64,000 nucleotides of DNA from Centropus unirufus (Eukaryota; Chordata; Aves; Cuculiformes; Centropidae), in contig VYZI01000491.1 of assembly GCA_013397695.1 (NCBI GenBank), positions 103,037 to 167,036 of the forward strand, read 5' to 3'. Positions within the stretch are counted from its first letter, which is position 1, and every line of letters starts with the position of its first letter. The notes beneath the pieces are model-generated. The model had not been told where the DNA came from, did not search any database, and saw only the letters and a list, made by a program, of their open reading frames with translations. A program made the position numbers and the translations under genes. Positions 24,838 to 35,800 of this stretch are shown here, one piece after another.

Positions 24838-24921
24838 CTCCCCCAGCGCCTCCTCGCCCAAGTGAGCCTCGGACTGCATCCCGGGAAGAGCCGGCTCGCC
24901 CAGCGTCCAGCACCTTTGCCA

Positions 24922-24974
24922 CTTCTCCTCCTCTTCCTCCTCCTCCCCCAGCCCTTCTTGTCCTCCTCCCTCAC
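24922..24974 (+). other. CT-rich polypyrimidine tract in the 5' leader
   Basis: Fifty-odd bases are almost all C and T, built on CTCCTC units. Such a strand-asymmetric homopyrimidine run can form triplex (H-DNA) structures and binds poly-C/polypyrimidine proteins in RNA. A second CT-rich run follows at about 25112-25150. Confidence 0.65.
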
Positions 24975-25000
24975 CCAAGGATACTGGGGACTCCCTCCGG

Positions 25001-25054
25001 ATGCCGCTCGGCAGGCTCAGCGCTCGCAGCCTGCCTTGCCGGGGGCTCTCCTGA
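25001..25054 (+). other. Upstream ORF of 17 codons in the 5' leader
   Basis: An ATG at 25001 opens a 17-codon frame ending in TGA at 25052. It is in the same frame as the main ATG at 25208, but the stop separates them, so it cannot extend the protein. Its start context is weak (C at -3, C at +4), so leaky scanning is expected. It matters only if transcription starts upstream of 25001. Two more upstream ATGs, at 24368 (5 codons) and 24382 (34 codons), lie further out and may be outside the mRNA. Confidence 0.5.
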
Positions 25055-25207
25055 TCTCCGTGGAGCTCCGCATCGCTCGCCCCGGTGGTTTTGCTCCCCC
25101 CCGGCCCCACACACACGCACCCCCTCCCTCCTCTCCCCCCTCTTTTCGCTCCTGGTGGCCTTGTCGGGTGTGTTTTTTGCCTGTTGGAAAAGTCCCTGCT
25201 GCCCAGG

Positions 25208-25374
25208 ATGGGGGTCGGTGGGTGCTTAGCCCTGCCCTGGAGGTGCCTAGTCGTCCTCTGTCTCAGGCTGCTCTTCCTTGTGCCCGCAGGAGTGCCCGTG
25301 CGCAGCGGAGATGCCACCTTCCCCAAAGCTATGGACAACGTGACTGTGCGGCAAGGGGAGAGTGCCACGCTCAG
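25208..25374 (+). CDS. OPCML/NTM: First coding exon (1a type) of an IgLON cell-adhesion gene, OPCML or NTM
   Basis: The exon encodes 55 codons plus two bases of the next, starting [13 protein letters not shown]. Residues 1-27 form a signal peptide: a hydrophobic core ([12 protein letters not shown]) with likely cleavage after VPA. The mature part contains [19 protein letters not shown], the start of Ig domain 1 in OPCML and NTM, with an N-glycosylation sequon NVT at residue 44. The ATG has a strong Kozak context (A at -3, G at +4), and an in-frame TGA at 25052 shuts out an earlier ATG start. The exon ends CTCAG|GTAGGA in phase 2, splitting the Arg codon before the first Ig cysteine, as expected for this family. 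IgLONs are GPI-anchored neuronal surface proteins with three Ig domains, acting in adhesion and neurite growth; the full protein is about 345 residues, so over 80% lies outside the window. From memory, mammalian OPCML and NTM can both start with a near-identical 1a exon, so the paralogue is not settled. IgLON identity is near certain. Confidence 0.92.
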
Positions 25375-25380
25375 GTAGGA
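25375..25380 (+). other. Splice donor of the IgLON first exon
   Basis: CAG|GTAGGA at the end of the conserved coding stretch is close to the vertebrate 5' splice-site consensus. Conservation with IgLON proteins stops here (ESATLR). Reading on as exon gives unrelated sequence, which supports the junction. Confidence 0.9.
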
Positions 25381-28300
25381 GCAGCTGGATTTCTACCTTG
25401 GGGGGGGCACACGGGGAGGGCAGCCGGTGCGGCTGGGGATGTGCCTCAGTTTCCCTGCGGGAGATGATGTCGATTGGAGCAGCGGGATGGGTGCTGGGCA
25501 GCAGCTGAGAGGGAGATTTGGGGACCAAGGGCTTTGATTCAGCCTGCCTGGTTGTCTCTGGGAAAGTTACTGGGGGATTAAAAAAAAAAAAAGGGAGTGT
25601 GATTCCCTCTTGGCTCCCTGCCCTGCATCCATGGGAGGTGTGGGTCCGGCTGCTGTCAGTCGTGGCTCGGGTGCTCTGGCTGCGTTCAGTGGGGTTCAAC
25701 ACTGCTCTGCTCCTGGGGTGCAGTGCTGGAGGTGCCTTCCTGCGCGTCAAACCAACCCAGCCTGGGGAAAGGGAGGAGTTGTTGACCCCCACAGTGGGGT
25801 TTTGCGCTTTTTCCCTGTGCCTAGACCTGCTGGGATGAGGAGGGTGCAGGATGGGGCTGGCTCTGGTCAGGTAGATGCTGCCCTCCTTAAAAATCCCATT
25901 GCTTGGAGGCAGGGGTTGCTGCTCCCTGCCAGCGTTAACTCTTTGGGGTGGGGGAGATGTGGGGCTGGGCGTTGCTGCTGCAGGTGACAAGACCCTGGAG
26001 TGGCGCAGGGGCTGCTGATTTTCATCAGTTTAACTTCTGGGATAGATTACACCCAGATCCTCCTTCCCAGTCCTCCCAGCAGATGGGTGCAGTCATCCCA
26101 GAGAATGTTTGATAGGGGCATTAAAAATCCAAAGCCAGGTTTTGATTGCAGTGCTGAGAAGCGATGCTTACAACTCTGGCGTGCTTGGAAGTGACTTTTC
26201 TCTGCTGGTGTGTTGCGTAGGTGCCACCAACATCTGCGGGGCCGGCTGGGTGTGTGCGGCGAGAGCCGCACTCCTGCTTTACGCCAGCGAGTGGAGCAGG
26301 GCCAAGCCAAGGCAAAAAGAACTGAGGGGGAATTTCAGCCAGGTCTCTTGAAGTGGCGGGAGGGTTTAAGCCCCAGGCTTGGTTTTGTCCCCGGCAAAGA
26401 TGAATTCCCTCCCTATGTATTTCCTTGCAACTCAGCTGTGTGTAGCTGAGCTTGTCTGCTCCCCTCAGCCCTTGCACGTTCCCAAGAGGAGGGGATGGAG
26501 CTGTATCCCTCTGAATTTATCTTGCATCATGGTACAACTGGGAAAAGAGGCTTGAAAATGGGTGGCTGAGGGTGGAGGAGAGGGTGTCTCGCTTAGGAAT
26601 TTGCCCCACTGAGCTGGGCTTAAAAAAAAAAAAAAAGTAGCTTCTTTCTTGTCCCGAATTGCTGGGCTCTCCCAGACACCCAAACCCCTACAGACTTTGC
26701 CATGGGGGTCTCAAAAAGGGAGGGGGTTGGGTTACTGGAGGTCTGGGCAGCAAAACGCATAGGAGGGTGCTGTGGCCACGGGTGATGTGCAAACTCACCC
26801 CTGGTGCTCGCCTGGTGTTGGTGGAGAACAAAGGAGAGCTGGGGTGAGTCAGCAGGAGGGATGCTTTCCTTCTGTCCTCGAGGCCTGGTGGGAAGGGGGA
26901 CAAATCCTGTGCCTGGCAGGTGGCCCTGGGGAGGGGTGGGCAGTGGCTTGTCGTTGCACCAGTGCTACTGTGTGTGCATCCCAGTTCAGATGGGGAGTCA
27001 GACTGGTGGCAAGGGATGTCTGTGTCCCTGTGCAGGTGCCTTGTCAGTATAAGCATGTCCCAGGAGATGGATGTGCGGGCTTCAGGGTGTGCAAACGGTA
27101 TGGGTGATATTCCTGCTGTGCGGATGGTATTCCTGCCCTAAGAGTGGGCTTTGCTCTTGGAATCAATGCTTAGCTGCTCTTGCCAGCTCAGCGCACAGGT
27201 TTGGGAGCTGAAAAAGTGGAGGAGTGTGTTTTGCACTGGCGGTTCGGGGCTTTTTCCCTCTGGTTTGAGGTGGGAGTGATCGGAATGGCAGGTGGGCTTA
27301 CATTGCCGTATCCCCTGGTCGGTCCTGATCCCTGCAGCCGTGCAGGAGCTGAGAGGAGAAGAGCAGGTGAAAACCACACACTTCCAGAGGTAGAAATCAA
27401 GGAAACATGAATCTTCCTGCCCTCTCTCCTCCCAGCCTGGTGTAACCATCGATCTGTTGTGGAGGAGTTCTCTTGTTCAGAATAGCAATGCTTCTCAGAA
27501 AGGTTTCAGCTGCCCCTGCTCCCAGCCACGTTCTGCCCATACAGCAGCAGCCCTCGCCTCTCCCCAGCCCTGCAAAAGGGTGGCAATAAGGGAAAAGTGC
27601 ATAGGAAGGGGAAAAAAATAAGGTCTCCTCTTCTCCCACTCGTTTCCATGTGAGGTTGGAGGATGGCGAGTTGCACCCAGCGATCTGGAAGGGGGAAGAT
27701 GTTTCTAGAGGTCCCTTCTTGGATTTTCACTGCTGACAAAAGAAGAGAGCAAGCTGGGAACTTCACAGCAGAAGTTGCTGCTTCTCTGGAGTGTTTGGAA
27801 AGTCCTGTCCCCTGTGAGGGAGAGGGCTTGCCTGTTGGAAATGGGTTATTTCATGTGTGGTGGCGGGTGCCAAAACCCCCGACAGGGGTCGAGCAGCAGT
27901 GCCCTGCCAAGGAGGCTCTTTTCAGCTCCATCTCCACCGCCGCTCTGAGCAGAGCTTATTCAGCACCAATGAAAGAGGCTGGGTTGGTGGCTGCAAGGAG
28001 ACTGCTCCACTGCACACGCTTTGCCCTGTACAAACCCAGTTACTAAAAATCTGCTTTCAGGAGTCAGTTTAGGACCGGAGATATTCAGGCATTTCCTTCT
28101 GTCTCGGGATGTCTGTCTGTCAGGCGTTTTATTTCAGTACCAGTGCTTTAGATCGCTGTATTAAACTTAAATCTAGGTTTAGACCTTGGGATAGAGCTGC
28201 CGTTTGGGATGAAAGGGGCAGGATTTACTCGGGGATGCAGCAAAACCTGCAGGGATAGGAAAAGGGGTTGTGGGTGTTGGGTCCAACAGCTTGGTGTTTT

Positions 28301-31117
28301 TACTGGTGGATCTGTTGGTCCCTGAGCTGGGGCTGTTCCCGCACTTCAGGTGACACTGGGAGCTTGTGTGTGGGTGAAGGTCAGAGCTCACCGGGCCACG
28401 TTGTGAGGATGAGGCTGGTCTGCATTCACTCAGCGTCTGCCTCCTCCAGGAGGGAGTGGCTCATGCTGGAGGAGACCCATCCTGAACTATCACGCAGCAC
28501 TTAAACCAAGCCCAGGCACTGCTGAGACCTTTGGAGCCGTCGTCTCAGCACCAAAAAACAAATGGCTTGATTGCAATTTGACTTTAATTGGCATCAGTCA
28601 GCTCTTTCCACTGCGAGGCTCTGATGATCCCAGCACCGTGCAGAAGCGCTTGCGTGGTGTCACCCCAAATCCACCCATGGCCCAGGCAGATGGTGAGCAG
28701 ACCCCGCTGTGGGGCAAGGGGCACTTCTCTCACTGGCTCGTCTGTACATCCCCTCTGGTTTCCTTGGCAGGGTGATGCGCTGCCTTTATTGCTCCATTGA
28801 TTCTAGGGCTAAAAGTCAAATCTGAGTTTAACACGAGTCAAAGCGTTGGGTTATTTTAACCCTGATGTTTCCTGTGGTTTCAACTCGGGCTTTGGAAAGG
28901 GCCACACACTTTACCACTGAGATCTGCCATGGTTTACCTGAACCTGTTCTGCAAATTTATTTTGCCCCTGTTGTGCTCGTGAAATAATTTAGGAGAAATG
29001 ATAACTTGGCTGCGAAACAAAACAAAATCAACCGTGTTTGTTTGATGGATGCAAACAGAAAGTGCTTGTTTGCTAAGCAGGAGAGCCTTGTTCAGAAAGG
29101 GGTCTGTTTTCTGTGACTTTGCTGCCCTGTCCTTCCCCCTAGCTCCATGGGGAATTTGCCTTTTCGTGCTGTTATTGTGTGATGAGGAAAATAGAGCGGA
29201 GTGATTGGTAACCGTGGGGTGGGTTCCAGGGCACTGCTTTTATTTGGGTGCTGGGGGAGGCTGTGAGGCTCCCCCCAAGCCAAGGCAGGGTTGTCCCTGC
29301 CAGGGTTTGAGAGGTGGTGGCTCTCGGCTGAGGTTTTGGGCAGCTGCCCTTGTGGTTTGCAGTCAGTGAGCACAGAAGGCCTGCCAGGGGATGGGGAAAC
29401 CTCCGAGCTTTCTGTTCCCAAGAAAGCAGCGCCTGCATCCCCGTAGCCTCAATGCTGAGCGATGGGAGCTCGCAGGGCACTGCTCAGGGTGAGGCTCAGC
29501 TCCTGGTGCAAATCAGGAAAGGGCAGGGGTTGTTTATGAAAGGGTCTGCCCCACGATTGCTAAATCTCTTTGGTAGCTGCACAGTTTCATGCCCATTCTG
29601 CTCAAGGCTCCCCACACCCATCTTTGCTGGTGGAAGGAGCTGCAATAACCCCAGCAAGGATGTGGTGCTTGCCCAGCTCCGTCCCACACGCCAAACCCAG
29701 AGGATGGCCTGGCTGATGTGCCGCTCATTGCAGGGTTCCCATCCCTTGCCCTACCCAGCCAACTCCCCCATCCTTGCACAACCTCCAAAATCCTCATTAC
29801 TGAGTCCGTATGCTTCTCCTTCCCCGTGGCTCAGGCCTGTGGCACACTGTTCCATGAAATATTCATCCCGTTCTGGTGGTCTCCGAGCCCAGTACCCGGT
29901 ATTTTTTTGTCCTGCTGCAATTATTTATTTCAGAGTCTCAGCTGGCAGGGCTTGAAGCTTCAGGTTTCTTCTCTGCCCGCTTCTCAAGCCAAGGCCAGGG
30001 GATACAGCCCGGCCTTGCAGCGTGCAGAGATTTACATGCCATTACCTTGTTTTCTTGGTTCCTGAGACATGAAGGACCTTAGGGCTTGGGAACAGCTCCA
30101 AGAGCCCTGTGGGCATGGGGTGAGGATGGGGCTGAGCTGCTCACTCGTCTATTAAAAACTAAAACTTATTCTCCTGACTCCTTTAGCATTCAGCACGCTC
30201 TCCTTCTCCTTCCAACCTCTCTCCTTTTTGTTCCTGAGGGCTAGGGAATAAATTCTGGGTGTTGGTGACCTCTCCTCTCCCTCTGATGACCAGTGCCCCA
30301 GGCAGGTGGGGAACACATCTGGCTGTAGGGTGAGAGGCCCCTCTTTCCCAGGTTCTGGAGAAGGAAGACGAGGGAGAGAACTTTACTCTTTATCTGAGGA
30401 AATCAGTGCAAACACGAGCAGTGCTGAGGGCTAGGACTTGAGTTTCTGTCCCCATTTATTCACAGTGCCAATTCTCCCCAGCCTCTCTCCTCCCACCGTT
30501 GCTGTCTCCTCTTTTCTGGCCAGGGTTTTCTTTCCACGTTGCTGGGGATGCTCTCTCAGGGGCTGCACAAGCTCCGAGCGGTGCCCACGTGCAGGGCTGG
30601 CGGCTGCTTGTAGCTTGCGAGTCGATCACTTTGCTTGCGCCGGCATGTTTCTGAAAGGGGAGTTTATTGCCAAAGTGACATGTCAGCAAATCTTCACCAC
30701 CTCTTTCCCATCTCGGAGATGGAATCAGCTTAAAGTGGGGGGGAAAAAAAAAAGTCATATGCATGGATTATTTTTTTTATTTTTTTTTCCCTGAGTGCAA
30801 TTTCCATCTGAGATGAGACAAGCTCCTGATTGCTGTGCCAGAGGAGGGTTTCCCGTTATAGCTCTCCCGGTAGAGCTGCTGCCTCTAGTTCATTGGAACT
30901 GTTTGGGCTGGGGTCTCCTACGTGGCAAGTGTGTTTTTCTGGAGCTGTCATCTCCATTGCAGGGTTGAGCATCTCTGATCTGTCAGCTCTGGAAAGATTT
31001 AAGTCAAACAGACTTGTACCCTGCTCCTCTGGGATGAGAAGGTTTGATGGAAAGGAAGATATGAGATTGGATATGGGACAACTGTATTCTGGGTGGAATC
31101 CACAGCAGTGGGATCAG
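25381..31117 (+). other. Start of intron 1, unique and free of recognisable CR1
   Basis: This is first-intron sequence after the IgLON donor. GC-rich, G-rich blocks lie near 25380-25470 and 26700-26960, with homopolymer runs at 25578-25591 and 26624-26637. No CR1 copy, no second IgLON exon and no RNA gene is visible. Long reading frames here (for example at 29350-29955) lack a recognisable domain and overlap frames on the other strand, so I treat them as chance. Confidence 0.7.
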
Positions 31118-31470
31118 CAGGGTGAGGGAGGAGATTCTGACCTTCTACTCTGTTCTGGTGAGACTTGAGTTCAGTTCTGGAGTCCTCAGTACGGGAAGGA
31201 CATGGAGCTGTTGGAGTGAGTCCAGAGGAGGCCATGGAGATGATCCAAGGGCTGGAGAACCTCCCATGAAAGGCCAGGCTGAGATGAGAGAGTTGGGGTT
31301 GTTCACCCTGGAGAAGAAAAGGCGGTTGGGAGTTCTAAGAGAAGTTTCCAGTGCTTATACAGGCTATGAGCACCCTGATCCAGTGGGAAGTGTCCATCCC
31401 TATAGCAGCAGGGTTGGAACTGGATGGGCTTTAAGGACCCTTCCAACCCAAACCATTGCACGATTCTAAG
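31118..31470 (+). mobile_element. CR1 LINE fragment with internal deletion
   Basis: Follows the young CR1 type: TTCTGGAGTCCTCAGTACGG, GAACCTCCCATGAAAGGCCA and a tail ending CAAACCATTGCACGATTCTA. Compared with the copy at 48660, about 200 bases are missing between the TTTCCAGTGCT word (31345-31355) and CCCTGATCCAGTGGG (from 31373). Confidence 0.85.
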
Positions 31471-31925
31471 AAAAGCAAAGGAAGTGAGGTCAGAGCTGCC
31501 TTGCAGGTGACAGATCTGCTCAGTGGTGGCTTGCTGGGGTGGCTTTTCTTGTTTTAAGCCAGGGTAATGAAATGGAAGTTCAATTCTTAGCTCTATTATT
31601 TACTCCTCATGTGATGTTTGATGCCCTCCTAGGTCCTATAAACGTGCCCGTTCGTGCATGGCAATTGCAACACTTCCTTTCTCTGGCTCTGTGAGTCATC
31701 TGCTTGCATTGCAGTCTTTTTGTGGAAGGATGCATCCCTCTGTAAGGAAAATGTTACAAGTGTCCTACTGGAGGGCACCACAGATGTCCACCAGTGTCCT
31801 GCCCTTGCTTGGGGTTTGAGGAGGCTACCACGAGCATTTTTCGGTTGGGGGTGCCAGGGAGTTGTCATTGCAGGGACATGTGGTGTTTGGTTGTGGTACT
31901 GCAGAGGTGCCTGGTGGGTGAGTCT
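31471..31925. other. Intron sequence, unique
   Basis: Nothing recognisable; no exon, repeat family or RNA gene. Confidence 0.55.
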
Positions 31926-32012
31926 AGAATCATAGAATTTCTAGGTTGGAAAAGACCTTTGAGATCATCAAGCTCAACTGTACCTGTTCACCACTAAATC
32001 AGATTCCTAAGG
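31926..32012 (-). mobile_element. CR1 LINE 3' end, short
   Basis: AGAATCATAGAATTTCTAGG, then GTTGGAAAAGACCTTTGAGA and ACCACTAAATCAGATTCCTA. Only the last 90 bases or so of an older CR1 type on the minus strand remain. Confidence 0.85.
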
Positions 32013-33774
32013 TTGGAGCTGAAGCAAAATCAGGGATTTGGGCCCACAAAAGCAGTGCCACCCCCAACTGGGAGACGACTCACAGCCCCAGACTCTGCTG
32101 AGAAGCTGCTCTCATCCCAACCATAAGCTAACCTAAGCCTTGGACCTAAATGCTTTTGGGTGGCGGTCCAAGGGATGGCAACTGGCTGCATCTTTAGCTC
32201 TTGGCCATCCTGATGCACCCCCGTCCCTGAGCTGCCCTGCTCTGCCTTGGCAGAGCCCTTTGGGCAAAGAGCACAGCCCTGCCTGGCATCACACCCTGTA
32301 ACTGGCAGCTCCGTGCGTGTGTTAGCAAGAGGCGGGTTGAGTATGTGGGTCTCCTTAAATCATTGTCTCTTCTGTTGGCCTGGCTGGAGTTACTCCAGCT
32401 TACACTGCCGGAAAATCCTTCCTCTTGCTCTATCAGCGTGCAACCCCACCAATGCTAAAGCAAGATTTATGCTGATGAAGGGGCCAATCCAGGGCTCATT
32501 AATGTCTCCACGAGTCTTTATCCTAACAGTAAAGGAGTGTGGATCAGGTTGGAAGACAGCATGAGTCTTACACCAAGACACAGACTGTTAAAGGGTTGCA
32601 TGTGGAATAGCAATGCGGAAAGCCCTCTCCTAACAGACTTTACTCGTTGTTTCAGGTGGCACCTCCACAAAGTGGATGGGAAATACCTTCTGCTCTCCTT
32701 GGGTTCAGTTTTCAGAGGTGCAAGGCTGTGAAGGAGCCAAGTCTGAGACTCTGGCTTAGCTGTCTGGATGCTGCAGCGCCCGCTGAAATACTAGATGTGT
32801 CTTAGTCGTTAATGTATTAAAAATCTTGCCTTAAATAAGGTTTCTTCAGCTGGTGGTGAGTGGTGTTGGCTCTCACCAGCAGCACTTGGGCTGGGAAGCA
32901 CTTGTTAGTTTACACGCAAAGAGTGGAGGCAAAAGAGCAGATAGGTGGGTATGGAAAGGCTGAAGGCAAACTTGACTTTGCAACGGGATTCTCCCCTGGA
33001 AAAGCCAGCGTGAGGGACAAGGAGACAAGGTCTGGAGAGCTGAGCCTGGTCTGAAGGTGGGGCCACCTTTGGGAAGAGTGCTGGATGGGAAAGGACACCA
33101 AGGGTCAAACAGGAGACATGCGAGTCCGGCTCTGCATGTCAATGAGGACAGAGTAAATAAGGAATAAAACCACCTTCCAACATGAGCAGCTGGTGAAATA
33201 TCACAGATTTTTTTTTTTCCCAGAGATTGGAGATTTTGACCGGCTCTGCGCCTGCAACCATAAATGGCTCTGACACCTGCGTCTGTTTTATCAGACACAT
33301 GCAGAGCCCCGGACAGGATCCAAACATTCATTACTTTGGATTTTTGAGTCTGATTTTTTTTTTCTCTTTTTTATGTTTTCATGGTGGGATCATTATTTTC
33401 CCAGCTTCGCGTCCTCTGTTCAGCAAAAACGCTGTTCTTCAGACTTGTGTTCCTTGCTCATCTCTAATAAGAATTACGATAGAAAACTGTCGAGAAAAGC
33501 AAATTCTCAAAGGCATGGAGGAAAAGCAGGGCAGCTCTTCCAAATCTTAAGACCTATGGATAGGCACAGCACTAATATTTGAAGATATATTTGGGTTCTT
33601 ACTCTTAAGTCTTTCAGATTCAGTAAATTATAGGTGTTGGGCTTTCTTCCAAGATAATCTTTATTATCATACCACCCTGTTCTTTTCTTTCAGTCGAGTA
33701 CAAAGCTCTTGATGAGCTCAAAGGAGGAGTGAACTAGGTGAAAACTCGAGCAAGTATTTTCCGAGTTCCTATAT
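32013..33774. other. Intron sequence, unique
   Basis: T-runs lie near 33209-33219 and 33353-33363. No exon or known repeat is recognised. Confidence 0.55.
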
Positions 33775-34254
33775 TTGGTGCTGGTGAGGCTGCACCTCAA
33801 ATCCTGGGTTTAGTTTTGAGCCCTTTGCTACAAAAAGAACATTGAGGGGCTGGAGCGTGTCCAGAGGATGGGAATGGAGCTGGGGAGGGATTTGGAGAAC
33901 AAGGTTTATGAGAGGTGGCTGAAGGAGCTGGGGTTGTTCCTGCAGAAGAGGAGGCTGAGGGGGGACCTCATTGCCCTTTGCAATTACCTGAAAGGGGGTT
34001 GTGGACAGGTGGGTGTTGGTCTCTTCTCCAAAGTAACAAGTGATAGGACGAGGGGAAATGGCCTCAAGTTGTGCCTCAAGAGTGGTGAAGCCTTGGCAGA
34101 GGCTGCCCAGGGCAGCGGATGAGTCCCAATCCCTGGAAGGGCTCAAAAAACCTGTAGACATGGAGCTTCTAAGACAGGGTTCAGCAGGCACAGTGGGGTT
34201 GGACTGCATGAGCTTAGAGGTCTTTTCCAACCTTAATGATTCTGTGATTCTAAG
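33775..34254 (+). mobile_element. CR1 LINE 3' fragment, about 480 bases
   Basis: Contains GTGAGGCTGCACCTCAAATC, GGAGCGTGTCCAGAGGATGG, CTGAAAGGGGGTTGTGG and a complete 3' end (GGTCTTTTCCAACCTTAATG, then ATTCTGTGATTCTAAG). It is the same type as the nested copy at 6759 and the copy at 61511. Confidence 0.88.
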
Positions 34255-35392
34255 TCTCTAAAGTTTATGCTTATCTTGCCCAGCTCCCACTGAACTGCTT
34301 GTAGATTTATTTGGAAATCTCAGGCCTGTACCATTTGTTATATAAGAAAATATTTATGTTTTTTTATTACTGAAAGATATTTTTACTTAGAAAATCTATT
34401 CCTTTCTTGTGTACCTTGACTGGAAAATATTTAATTTAGAATTTCCTTGTTGGAAAAAGGGCAGGTTTGAGTTTGACTGGAAAAATAGGATTTCTTTCTT
34501 TTAATCTGGGTTTGAGTCCATTGAAGCATCTTATCAATATTTACAGGAAATGCTCTGATTGAGCTAAAGGGAGATTTGGGGTTTAAAAGTGTCTTCTAGG
34601 AAACAGAGCGATTATGATTTCATTCAGTCTCAGAAGAAGGATTTCTGGATATACAGTTTCTCTTGCTCACCTCTGAGCCGCTTTAAGTTTCAGAGTCAAT
34701 TTTCCTGTCATACTTCATCCCTCCTATCACTTTCTTCTACTCGGAGGAACTGTTCTGCTTTGAATCAAACTTGGTGTTGAATATAGGTTTTCTGATGCCA
34801 AATTTCAGGCTGGCCAACGCACGTTGTGACCCTGTTTGCTCAGCAAACTTGCACAGCGCGAGTGTCAGGGTGAAACGTGGCACCGTTGGGAGGGAGCAGC
34901 TTGGAGATGCTCTGATAGCACGGTGTGATGTAGTCCTCTACAAACATGAAGAGCAAGAGGTATCTGTTAGCCTTGACTTGTGTACTCGTGAAATTAAAGA
35001 AAGCTTCATCTCCCTCCAGACAGGCTCCATGGCAGGGTTGGACGTGGTCGGAAGTCAATATCCTGTCTTGGGTTGTTATTCCTTTGCCATGGAGGCAGTT
35101 GGTTGAGGGAGATGCCTGCAGTGGTGCATGCCGGCTCGGTCTCCTAAATCTCTCTGGTTGCCCTTGGCTCGTGGAGGACGGTAGCTGCAATTTCCTTGCT
35201 GGTTTGAAGCCAGCAGCATGCAGAGAGTTGATTTTGTTTAGAGAGACATGGGGCCCTTCACCTCAGGTCCCTCTGTGGGGCTGAAACCAACATGGCAGGT
35301 ATTTTTAGAATTCAGAGGCTCATTTGGTGACTTCTGTCCATTCAAGTGGCAATTCCCTAAGTAGTCCCAATGGATGGCCTGAAGTTGATAAA
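34255..35392. other. Intron sequence, AT-rich on the left
   Basis: 34300-34800 is AT-rich unique sequence. Nothing else is recognised. Confidence 0.55.
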
Positions 35393-35800
35393 TATAGAGT
35401 CATAAAATCATTAAAGTTGGAAGAGACCTCTAAGATCACCCAGTCTGACCACCAGCACAATCCCACTCTGCCTGCTATGAAAAGTCACATCTACACGTTT
35501 TTTGAACCCCTCCAGGGATGGAGACTCCACCGATTTCCAGGGCAGCCTCTACCAGAGCTTCACCACTCTCTCAGTAAGGAATTCTTTTCCTAATGTCCAA
35601 TGTAAACTTTCCATGGCACAACTTAAGGCCATTCCTCCTCATCCTATCACTTGTTACTTGGGAGAAGAGGCCAACACAAACCTCACTACTTTCAGGTAGT
35701 TGTAGAGAGCACTAAGGCTGCCCCTCAGCCTCTTCTTCTCCAGACCAAACAATCCCAAGTCCCTCAGCTGCTCATCATAAGACTTGGATCCTCATGGTCC
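35393..35800 (-). mobile_element. CR1 LINE 3' fragment
   Basis: Starts TATAGAGTCATAAAATCATT and AAAGTTGGAAGAGACCTCTA, then CCCCTCCAGGGATGGAGACT and CAGCCTCTTCTTCTCCAGAC. It is the older CR1 type, opposite in orientation to the copy at 33775. Confidence 0.85.

Larger units (their letters stand above)
24180..25350 (+). promoter_or_regulatory. OPCML/NTM: CpG island promoter and 5' UTR of the IgLON 1a exon
   Basis: CpG density rises sharply at about 24180 and falls after the coding exon. GC boxes (GGGCGG) lie at about 24821 and 24832. No TATA box is evident, as is usual for CpG-island promoters. The transcription start cannot be fixed from sequence; somewhere between about 24400 and 25000 is plausible. 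The island includes a short tandem repeat (24497-24602), a T-rich run (24737-24762), a CT-rich tract (24922-24974) and small upstream ORFs. In mammals the OPCML 1a promoter CpG island is a known target of methylation silencing in tumours; that is background knowledge, not shown here. Confidence 0.8.

Noticed and set aside
24255..24974. 239-codon minus-strand frame across the CpG island
   Set aside because: It begins at GTG, overlaps long frames on the other strand and has low-complexity composition. Long chance frames are expected in GC-rich DNA.
24085..25456. GTGCCTCAGTTTCCC word on both sides of the exon, resembling part of MIR
   Set aside because: Only about 15 bases each, with no extension of similarity.
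24664..25467. 267-codon plus-strand frame covering the exon in a different frame
   Set aside because: It starts at a TTG, reads through the splice donor and has no domain. The IgLON frame is the real one.
29350..29955. 201-codon plus-strand frame in the intron
   Set aside because: No domain or conservation evidence; composition fits chance.
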